A stretch of 64,000 nt of DNA from DTLC01 sp964555645 (GTDB taxonomy: Bacteria; Verrucomicrobiota; Verrucomicrobiia; Limisphaerales; DTLC01): positions 1 to 64,000 of the forward strand of contig CAZKTA010000009.1 of NCBI GenBank assembly GCA_964555645.1, written 5' to 3'. The position numbers were made by a program, and so were the translations under genes. Below are positions 43,748 through 51,373 of the stretch, one piece after another. Below the pieces are notes generated by a model that was not told the origin of the DNA, did no database searches, and saw only the letters and a list, made by a program, of their open reading frames with translations. Positions within the stretch are counted from its first letter, which is position 1. Each line of letters begins with the position of its first letter.

Positions 43748-45721
43748 TTACTGTATGCGGCCGAATTTACGCTCGAGCTCGCGGTAGTTGATCTCGATCA
43801 TGGTTGGCCGACCATGCGGACACGTGTATGGCATTGCGCACCTGCGCAAATCTTCAACCAGTTTCTCGAGCTCGGTGGTTGACAACGTGTCATGCGCTTT
43901 GACAGCAAGGCGGCAGACTGTCTTTGCAACTGCCTGTTCACCCAGACGCATTGAACTGAGTTCTTTGCCAGCGGCCTTCAACTCGTCAACTAGATCAAGC
44001 ACAAACCGACGGGGCTGGCTCGTCCTGACGAACGGCGGCAGTGCGTCTAGCAAAAAAGTGCGTTCGCCAAATTCGCTCAACCCTACCCCAAGCCGCACCA
44101 GCACAGACAGGTGCTCACGCACAAACTGCGCATCTCGGGGCGCCAGCTCGATTGTTTCCGGTAAAAGCAACCGTTGCGACGGCGCAGTGTCGCCCTGCTC
44201 GAGTCTGGTTAACATCTGTTCAAACAATACGCGTTCGTGCGCTGCATGTTGGTCGAGCAACACAAGCCCACGATCCGATTCAAACACAACATACAACCGG
44301 CCAATTACGCCCACAAACCGCAATGGCACGTCGAGCAACGGAACTGCCTCGGTCGGGGCCTTTAATCCTGGTGTGCCGGTCTGGGGCGCAGGCAGAGGGG
44401 CGGCAACGGTCGGCTGCTGCGTGTTCGTAAAACCCATTCGCAGTGCCGGCTGTTGTGGCGCCGGCAAATGCGGTTTCGGCGGCAATGGAAATTCCGGCAA
44501 TGGCGGCGTCGAGTCAGCAGGCGCAGCTTCTGGTTGCTCAGGTCTCGGTTGTTCAGGCGCCGGTTGGATTGTGTGCCCCGGCAGTGTAGGTGCATATGCT
44601 TGGTGGCTTCCAGGTAACTGCCCATGCACGGCGTGGAAATTCAGCAGTGCATCTCGCACTGCCCGGACAACAAACCTGCGTACCTCAGACTCGCGGTGAA
44701 ATTTCACCTCGCGCTTTGTTGGGTGAATGTTAACGTCAACCGCCGCAGGATCTATTTCAACAAACAGGCAACAGACCGGATACCGCCCTTTCATGAGCGC
44801 GGTGTGATACCCCTCGAGCAGCGCCAGGTTCAGCCCGCGATTTTCGATCGGGCGCCTATTGACAAACAAGTGTTGGTCCTGCCGAGTCGCACGCGATACA
44901 CCGGGCGCACCTATAAAACCCCACAACTGGACCTGCGATTTTCCATTTACGATTCGCCGCGGTCGGCCGCCATCAGCCGGCGGTTCTTCAATGTCGGATT
45001 CGCCCAACTCAGCAGTTGAGTTGACCTCCAACATTTGTTCTTCCCCGAGTAACGCACGCAACCGCTCGCGTACGGCCGCAAGGCGCGAGTTAATGCTAGG
45101 ACCGCATTTTGCAGCCGGCAGTTGCCAAACTGTGCGTCCGTCCTTTATGAACGTAAATCCAACCTCTGGAAATGCCAGTGCTGCCAGCATAACGTACTCC
45201 TGGACATGTGCAGCTTCGGTTTCGTCGCTCTTAAGGAACTTACGCCGCGCCGGTACGTTGAAGAAAAGCTGGCGCACTTCAACACTTGTGCCCGGCGGGC
45301 AACCCGCAGCCTTTACTTCAGCTATTTTACCTCCGTTAACAACGATCTGCGTGCCCTCGGGCGATTCGACGCCACGTTCGCGCGTGCTCAGGATGAGCTT
45401 GCTGACACTTGCAATACTTGGCAGTGCTTCACCGCGAAAACCTAGTGTGCCAATTGCAAACAAGTCTTCTGCGGAGCGTATTTTGCTGGTTGCATGTCGT
45501 TCGAGGCTCAGCAGGGCATCATCTCTGCTCATGCCGATGCCATCATCGGTCACCCTAATCAAACTGCGCCCACCGGTCTGTATCTCAACGGTTATCCGGC
45601 TTGCTTGAGCGTCCAGTGCGTTTTCGACAAGTTCTTTGACCACACTTGCCGGGCGCTCGACCACCTCGCCGGCGGCAATCTGATTTGCCACATGCTCAGG
45701 CAAAAGTCGGATACGGTTCAT
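43748..45721 (-). CDS. mutL: DNA mismatch repair protein MutL (endonuclease type)
   Basis: A 657-residue mismatch-repair ATPase/endonuclease. N-terminal GHKL ATPase (about 1-330): IAAGEVVERPASVVKELVENALDA, DDGIGMSRDD, ATSKI, TLGFRGEALPSIASVS. A Pro/Gln-rich linker (about 365-455) follows, and a C-terminal dimer/nuclease domain holds the metal motif LLDQHAAHERVLFEQ (DQHAxxExxxxE) and the CPHGRPT motif, so it should nick DNA without MutH. It is transcribed together with the following histidine kinase region only by proximity; the gap is about 100 bp. mutS is not in the window. Confidence 0.97.
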   Translation of the reverse strand: MNRIRLLPEHVANQIAAGEVVERPASVVKELVENALDAQASRITVEIQTGGRSLIRVTDDGIGMSRDDALLSLERHATSKIRSAEDLFAIGTLGFRGEALPSIASVSKLILSTRERGVESPEGTQIVVNGGKIAEVKAAGCPPGTSVEVRQLFFNVPARRKFLKSDETEAAHVQEYVMLAALAFPEVGFTFIKDGRTVWQLPAAKCGPSINSRLAAVRERLRALLGEEQMLEVNSTAELGESDIEEPPADGGRPRRIVNGKSQVQLWGFIGAPGVSRATRQDQHLFVNRRPIENRGLNLALLEGYHTALMKGRYPVCCLFVEIDPAAVDVNIHPTKREVKFHRESEVRRFVVRAVRDALLNFHAVHGQLPGSHQAYAPTLPGHTIQPAPEQPRPEQPEAAPADSTPPLPEFPLPPKPHLPAPQQPALRMGFTNTQQPTVAAPLPAPQTGTPGLKAPTEAVPLLDVPLRFVGVIGRLYVVFESDRGLVLLDQHAAHERVLFEQMLTRLEQGDTAPSQRLLLPETIELAPRDAQFVREHLSVLVRLGVGLSEFGERTFLLDALPPFVRTSQPRRFVLDLVDELKAAGKELSSMRLGEQAVAKTVCRLAVKAHDTLSTTELEKLVEDLRRCAMPYTCPHGRPTMIEINYRELERKFGRIQ

Positions 45722-45818
45722 CGCGGGAAAAAGGTTTCTGCTTACATGCCGCGCCGACGGCCGGTTGCCTGTAAAGTTTTTGCGCGTCTTCTACGGCGCT
45801 GCATTAAGCTGCCAAAGG

Positions 45819-46919
45819 TCATTTCCAGATCGGCAATGCAAAGGCAAATACTGCGCCGCCCCCGGGCATGTTTTGGCCCCAAATTCGGCCGTGATGGTCT
45901 TCCACGATTCTCTGGCAGATTGACAACCCAAGCCCGGTGCCGTGCGCTTTGCCGAAGGTTGCAAACGGCTCGAAAAGCCGCTCCTGAACCTCAGGCGGTA
46001 TACCGGGGCCAGTGTCACTGATCTCGGTGATCACCTCGGCCTCGGTCCGACCGAAGCCGAGCATCACCCGACCGCCGTTTGGCATTGCATCGGCTGCATT
46101 ATCACACAAGTTATAAAACACGCGCCTAAGCCGAGCCGGTTTCATCGCAACCATCACATTGGGCGGCCGGTTTATAACCACCAACTGCACGTTCCGCAAC
46201 TCAAGCTCAGGCTGAATATCCGCAATGGCGTGCTCGACAAAGGCGGGGTAATTGACCGGCTCAAGCTTAAGTTTTGATTGTTGCGGTTGGGTAAATTCCA
46301 TGATGTCATTCACCAGTTCGCTAATGCGATTTAACTGGCGCCGAATCCGCGCCTCTGCAGCCTGGCGCGCTTCTGAATTCATGGTTGCGGTATAGGCTGA
46401 ATCCAAGCTCAGACTGATAATGGCAAGCGGATTTTTTAGATCGTGCAACACTGCACGGGCGAGCTGGCCAACTGCAGCAAGACGCTCATTTTGCACAAGC
46501 TGCCGGACATGCTCACGGTCAAAATCTCGGAGTCGTTGGCTCACAAGACGCAACAACCTGAGTGACAAACGCGGTACCCGCTCTAACAACCCGAGCATCA
46601 CATTTCGCGGGATGAAATACAGCGTTGTATCACGAAGCGCAACTGCAGCAGCAGAACGCGGTTTCTCGTCAACTAGCGCAAGCTCGCCAAAAAAATCACC
46701 CGGTCCATATCGGGCGAGACTGCACCTGTGCGCATCTGCAACCACCCCGTAAATTTCAACTGCACCATCCCCAATGACGTACAGTCCGTCGCCGGGGTCG
46801 CCCTCGCTGAAAATTTCCTGCCCAGGCAGATACCGGCGCTCTTGAACTGCCTGTTGCACAATCGCCAGCGCAGCAGGATCAAGTCTGCTGAACAGCTCGC
46901 ACTTTTCGATTGACGCCAC
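45819..46919 (-). CDS. Histidine kinase with cyclic nucleotide-binding domain
   Basis: A 366-residue soluble sensor kinase with a GTG start. Residues about 5-120 form a cyclic nucleotide-binding (Crp-like) domain: LPGQEIFSEGDPGDGLYVIGDG, YGPGDFFGELALVDEKPRSAAAVA, with the phosphate-binding Arg-containing loop (ELALVDEKPRSA). The kinase core follows: H-box AVLHDLKNPLAIISLS (about residue 158), N-box RRVFYNLCDNAADAMPNGG, G1 EISDTGPGIPPE, and G2 GTGLGLSICQRIVEDHHGRI. No membrane helix or response regulator is adjacent. It fits a receptor for cAMP or cGMP, and the window's cyclase could be its source; this is inference. Confidence 0.93.
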   Translation of the reverse strand: MASIEKCELFSRLDPAALAIVQQAVQERRYLPGQEIFSEGDPGDGLYVIGDGAVEIYGVVADAHRCSLARYGPGDFFGELALVDEKPRSAAAVALRDTTLYFIPRNVMLGLLERVPRLSLRLLRLVSQRLRDFDREHVRQLVQNERLAAVGQLARAVLHDLKNPLAIISLSLDSAYTATMNSEARQAAEARIRRQLNRISELVNDIMEFTQPQQSKLKLEPVNYPAFVEHAIADIQPELELRNVQLVVINRPPNVMVAMKPARLRRVFYNLCDNAADAMPNGGRVMLGFGRTEAEVITEISDTGPGIPPEVQERLFEPFATFGKAHGTGLGLSICQRIVEDHHGRIWGQNMPGGGAVFAFALPIWK

Positions 46920-47126
46920 GGCAGCAGTTTAAACGCAGCAACCGACCCGTAAAGCACCAAACAAACCGTTGACCGCAAGGGAGTGTAATTACTCGGGATG
47001 GTCAAAGGGGCAAACCGGTAGGACGTTGTTGCATGACTCAAATTAAGAACCGGGGCAATCCATGCGCAAGCGCATTAGAAACGCGCTTGACTCATGTCGT
47101 GCACGCCGTTTAGGTTTGAGCCGGAC

Positions 47127-47205
47127 GGTGGCTGTAGCTCAGCCTGGTTAGAGCCCCAGACTGTGGATCTGGTTGTCGCGGGTTCGAATCCCGTCAGCCA
47201 CCCCA
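47127..47205 (+). tRNA. tRNA-His (anticodon GTG)
   Basis: Acceptor GTGGCTG (47128-47134) pairs with CAGCCAC (47195-47201). An extra G at position -1 (47127) faces discriminator C73 (47202), the tRNA-His hallmark. The anticodon loop CTGTGGAT gives GTG, the T-arm is GCGGGTTCGAATCCCGT, and CCA is encoded (47203-47205). Confidence 0.97.
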
Positions 47206-47268
47206 TCATGCTCAATGCCCTGCTGATAGCCGGGGCGAATCCGGACAGTTCACCTGGCTCTCTGTTGC

Positions 47269-48162
47269 TTAGCTGAACAACAGACCTGCAGCCATCAACA
47301 AAGGCGTCAGGATGTTCACTGCCACATTCGCCGCCATATAGGGCACCAGTTTCCTGATGTCCTGTGCGTATCGGTACGCGCCAATCGCGGCCGGTACCGC
47401 AAACACTACAGTTAACAATCCTGCTAATGTAGCTTGCGGCAGGTACGCGCCCAGCACACCAACCACAATCGTCAAGTAAGCCAGCAACAGAAATGCGCCA
47501 TACACAAGGCTGCTTGCGCGTAGCCCGGCCACAATCGGCAGATGCGCCCGACCCACACGGCGGTCTGCCTCAACATCGGGAAATTGATTCAACAGCAAAA
47601 GGTCGCTCACGAGAAAAAACGGCACCAACGACGCAACCAGCGCAGTCCAGGTGTATTGGCCAGTCAGTGCGAAATTTGTGCCCATCACCATTAACGGTCC
47701 GAAGCCTAACCCGGGCGCAATCAAGCATACCAGCGCTTTGCGCGTGATCCACACCGTGTAGAGAGCAATTAAAAGCAACCCGGCCAGGCCCAACGGCAAA
47801 AGCCATAGCCCGCGTAACCACAGAAAATACACGCCCACAAGCGCCGTGATTGCAAATGAGATCACCCCTGTCGCGAGTGCTTTCGGAGCAAAATCAGGTT
47901 TCTGCGGTAGTGTACCGCTGCCACCGCTGAACGGGGTTCGTTGCGTTTGAAAATCAAGACCGCTCTTGAAATCGAAGTATTCGTTGAGTGCATTTACGCT
48001 TATGTGCGCTGCCAGTGCACCGATCAACACAATCACAACATCCAATACACGCACACGTCCTGTTGTCCAGACTGCCGTTCCCACGCCCAACGCCACACAG
48101 GCCGGTGTGAGAATCAGAAACGGCACGCGCATTGGGCCGAGCAAATGTTTCAACTGGCTCAT
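47269..48162 (-). CDS. menA: UbiA-family prenyltransferase (menaquinone type)
   Basis: A 297-residue integral membrane prenyltransferase, most like 1,4-dihydroxy-2-naphthoate prenyltransferase. The ATG at 48162 (MSQLKHLLGPMRVPFLILTP) is chosen because the longer in-frame extension has no family match. Nine hydrophobic helices are visible. First Asp-rich motif: NALNEYFDFKSGLD; a second is QFPDVEADRRVGR. The preserved linker to YTVWITRKALVC fits MenA. No other men gene is near it, so UbiA in a different pathway cannot be excluded. Confidence 0.85.
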   Translation of the reverse strand: MSQLKHLLGPMRVPFLILTPACVALGVGTAVWTTGRVRVLDVVIVLIGALAAHISVNALNEYFDFKSGLDFQTQRTPFSGGSGTLPQKPDFAPKALATGVISFAITALVGVYFLWLRGLWLLPLGLAGLLLIALYTVWITRKALVCLIAPGLGFGPLMVMGTNFALTGQYTWTALVASLVPFFLVSDLLLLNQFPDVEADRRVGRAHLPIVAGLRASSLVYGAFLLLAYLTIVVGVLGAYLPQATLAGLLTVVFAVPAAIGAYRYAQDIRKLVPYMAANVAVNILTPLLMAAGLLFS

Positions 48163-48448
48163 AACCGTTGCTGCGTTGTTGTATCCGGTTTGTTTGTGTC
48201 CAAGGAATTGTTTGCGTTGGCCAAAACCAGCCACGAACACGCCCTGTCTGCAAGCCAAAAATTGTTGCAATAATATTGCCGGCGGCCTTGAGTTTGCATT
48301 GACGCGCGCTGTAACAGCTGGTGGCTGGTATGCGCACTAATCCAGCTTTCTCAGAGTCGAGTCCGGTGAAGGGCCGCCCGTGCACTGAACAAGCTTTGGA
48401 TTTGAGTGGATCACACGCTTGAGCCGAGCACAACTCTTGCACAATGCC

Positions 48449-51235
48449 TCAGGCGCGCGCCCCAAGCTTGCAGATCGCCTGGTGCAGTGCGCGTTCGACT
48501 TGTTCTTTTCGAGACGTTGCGGTGATCTTGTGCCCGTCAAGCTCGGTAACGTAAAAGCTGTCAATTGCAGCGCCTTTCTCGGTGCAAATCCGAGCGGCGG
48601 AAATGTTCAGACCTAATTCGCTCAACGCGTGCGAGACTGCGTACAACAGCCCGAGCCTGTCTTCGGTCTCTATTTCGATCACAGTAGCAAGCTCGGAAGC
48701 GTCGTTGAAAAACTCGATTCGTGTTGGAATTCGTTCGCCTTCATATGATTGATAGATGCCACGGCCGGGCTGTTGTTGAGCAATAAGTGTGGCAAGTTCA
48801 ATCGGTTCGTCACACAAGACCTTGCTGAGCAGCTCGTCAAACCGCTGTCTTTGCGGTTGTGACGCAAGCGCGCCTGTCTGTGCGTCAACGACAAAAAATG
48901 TGTCAAGCGCAATGCCGTCTGAGCGGGTGAAAATCTGCGCGCTGAGTATGTTCAAGCCTACCGCGCTGAAAGAGCCGGCTATTTTACTGAACAGGCCGGG
49001 CCGGTCCGTAGTGCAAACCTTGGCTGCAGTACAGCCGCGATCGGGGTAACTGCGCCAGCGTACAAGTGGTTGACACACACCGTTTCGATTTGCTGCACGC
49101 ATCTGTGAGTACTGCCGCACAAGTCGGATGTCTTCGGCTATTTCGGTGGCAGTTTGTACTTCAAAATAGCGTGGGTCCAGTGCGTCAAAGTGCGTTTGAA
49201 CCTGTTTTTGGCTCGAGCGCGTTGGCATCAGCTCACGCACCTGTGCCATCAAAAATTCGCGTTTCTTCTGCTCGGTTTGCGCGTATTCACCGCCACCCAG
49301 CAACACGTCTAGCGTCTTGCGGTACAGACGCCATAAAAGCGAGTTTTTGAAACTGTTCCAGAGCCGTTCGCTCGTTGCCTGCGCGTCAGTAAAGGTCAGC
49401 AAAGCCAAAGCAGCAAGTGTGGCAGGCGTTTGAACAACCTTGGCAAAGTGCCGGATCACAGCCGGGTCGGCCAGGTCACGCAATTGTGAGATGCGCGCCA
49501 TATCCAGGTGGTGCGCAATCAACCTGTGCAATGTTTCCGTTGCATCGGCATCAAGGTTGAGCCGACGCGCAACACGTAGCGCAAGCCTACAACTGTTTGC
49601 AACGTGATTCCCGTGTTCAACCCCCTTGCCGGTGTCGTGCAAAAGCAGCGCAAGATACAACAGCTCAGGCCGCTCGAGGTTGCGGAAAAGCGCGCCGTAC
49701 TCGGCGTGTGGCATGTGCTTGGCCTCACAAAGCCGGTCTAATTGTTCGATGCACATCAGGGTGTGCTCGTCAGCGGCGTATTGATGATAAAACTCGTGCT
49801 GCACAAGACATGTCAGCCGACCGAACTCAGGCATGTACTTGCCGAGTAGCCCGACCTCGTGCATTGGGCGCAGTGCATGGGCAACACTGCCACGCTGTCG
49901 TAAAATCGAAAGAAATGTCTCTGCAACATGTGGGTCTTGTGCAAATGCGCGGTCGGCCAGGTAAAGCCCGTTGCGAATGAGCTGCCTAAGGTCAGGATGC
50001 AACTGTGCGCGGCGCTGTTGCGCGTACAGAAACACGCGCATTAACCGGCGCGGTTGCTCGCTAAACACGCGGCTTGACTCGTGCACGATCTGGCCATCGT
50101 AGAACCTGAATCCGTCAAGCACGTTATCTTTGCGCGCCAAGCCGGCGCGTGTGCCGAACAGGTGTCCGAACGGCAGATGCCGCGTTTCAGCCGGGCCAGG
50201 TGCCATTCGCTGTTCCAACGTACGGCTCAGCAGATGAATGTTTCGCATGTGCATGTAAAGCACGCGCATGAACTTCTCGATCCGTAAGCTCGGCGAGCGA
50301 TCTTTGTACCCGAGGTTATAGGCTACGGCCGGCTGCAAATTTTTCGTCAGTGCATCCACAGGCCGATTTGCGTGATAGTGCATTTCGGTCCGCACACGCA
50401 GCAGGAAATCATAAGCTGCATCTAGCTGTTTATGCTCTGCGGCACTGATAAAGCCGCGTGCTTCCATTTCCTCAAGCGTGCGTACACGATACTTGAACCA
50501 AGCCATCCAGAGCAGGTTTTGGTAATCACGCAACCCGCCGCAGCCGTTTTTAATGTTTGGCTCTTGCATGCAGGCTGAGTTGCCAAACTTTGCGCGGCGC
50601 TCGGTCTGTTCGGCCAACCGCGCTTTAAGAAATTCATCTTCGTGCCCAACGACACATCTTTCCAGAATGGCCTGTTCGAACTGCTCGAACAACTGTGCGT
50701 CACCAGCAATCAGACGCGCTTCGAGCATCGAAGTTTTCGACTGCATGTCGCGGTTCGCCAGCCGCACACATTCGTCAACGCTGTGAACCACATGCGACAC
50801 CTTCAGTCCCATGTCCCAGAGCGGGTATAACACCTGGCGCACCACAGTTGCGATTGGTGAGCCAGCCGCAGTTGCAGCTTGTATCTTACCGGCGTGCAAA
50901 AACATGAAATCAATGTCGCTGTGCGGGTTAAGCTCAGCCCGGCCATAGCCGCCCAGGCCAACCAATGCAAGTGACAGTTGCGCTTTTGTCTCTTGTTGCG
51001 CGAGCATGTTGATTGCTGCATCCCATAAACTGCGCAACACAAGGTCAATGACAAACGCTCGCGCTTGGCACAACTCACGCCCGCCACCGCCAGCGCGATG
51101 CAGCAACTTAAGCCGGTGTGTCTCGAGCTTAATGAACGACTTGAACCGTCCCAGTTCAGCAGTTGCACTCCTGCCTTTTGGTACGTTCAAGCGCGCTTGA
51201 GCGTCAGCGCGAATTTTTCTTAGCAAATCCTGCAC
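48449..51235 (-). CDS. glnD: [Protein-PII] uridylyltransferase / uridylyl-removing enzyme
   Basis: Nitrogen-status sensor that uridylylates and deuridylylates PII proteins. About 928 residues; I take GTG at 51235 but a TTG at 51241 is also possible. Domains in order: nucleotidyltransferase (about 85-250) with GGYGRAELNPHSDIDFMF; a helical linker; an HD phosphohydrolase (about 470-590) with LALLLHDTGKGVEHG and its His pair (RLIAHHL); and two C-terminal ACT domains (about 735-815 and 845-925: TDRPGLFSKIAGSFSAVGLN; TEDRLGLLYAVSHALSELGLN) that sense glutamine. Length and order match enterobacterial GlnD. glnB and glnA are not in the window. Confidence 0.96.
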   Translation of the reverse strand: MQDLLRKIRADAQARLNVPKGRSATAELGRFKSFIKLETHRLKLLHRAGGGGRELCQARAFVIDLVLRSLWDAAINMLAQQETKAQLSLALVGLGGYGRAELNPHSDIDFMFLHAGKIQAATAAGSPIATVVRQVLYPLWDMGLKVSHVVHSVDECVRLANRDMQSKTSMLEARLIAGDAQLFEQFEQAILERCVVGHEDEFLKARLAEQTERRAKFGNSACMQEPNIKNGCGGLRDYQNLLWMAWFKYRVRTLEEMEARGFISAAEHKQLDAAYDFLLRVRTEMHYHANRPVDALTKNLQPAVAYNLGYKDRSPSLRIEKFMRVLYMHMRNIHLLSRTLEQRMAPGPAETRHLPFGHLFGTRAGLARKDNVLDGFRFYDGQIVHESSRVFSEQPRRLMRVFLYAQQRRAQLHPDLRQLIRNGLYLADRAFAQDPHVAETFLSILRQRGSVAHALRPMHEVGLLGKYMPEFGRLTCLVQHEFYHQYAADEHTLMCIEQLDRLCEAKHMPHAEYGALFRNLERPELLYLALLLHDTGKGVEHGNHVANSCRLALRVARRLNLDADATETLHRLIAHHLDMARISQLRDLADPAVIRHFAKVVQTPATLAALALLTFTDAQATSERLWNSFKNSLLWRLYRKTLDVLLGGGEYAQTEQKKREFLMAQVRELMPTRSSQKQVQTHFDALDPRYFEVQTATEIAEDIRLVRQYSQMRAANRNGVCQPLVRWRSYPDRGCTAAKVCTTDRPGLFSKIAGSFSAVGLNILSAQIFTRSDGIALDTFFVVDAQTGALASQPQRQRFDELLSKVLCDEPIELATLIAQQQPGRGIYQSYEGERIPTRIEFFNDASELATVIEIETEDRLGLLYAVSHALSELGLNISAARICTEKGAAIDSFYVTELDGHKITATSRKEQVERALHQAICKLGARA

Positions 51236-51373
51236 GCACAAATAAAGTGTGCGTAACGCGCCTCGGATGCAAGCATGCGAAAAATTGTCGGTGGCCAGGC
51301 CTAAAACACTGTGCGCACGCCAGCCACAGCCCGCCCAGCAAATGGCCGTGCTCGCCGTAGCATAGGCAAACCG

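Noticed and set aside
43788..44699. A 303-codon plus-strand Ser/Gly-rich frame inside mutL
   Set aside because: It is antisense to an intact MutL and the low-complexity Ser/Cys/Gly composition is a mirror of its Pro/Ala codons.
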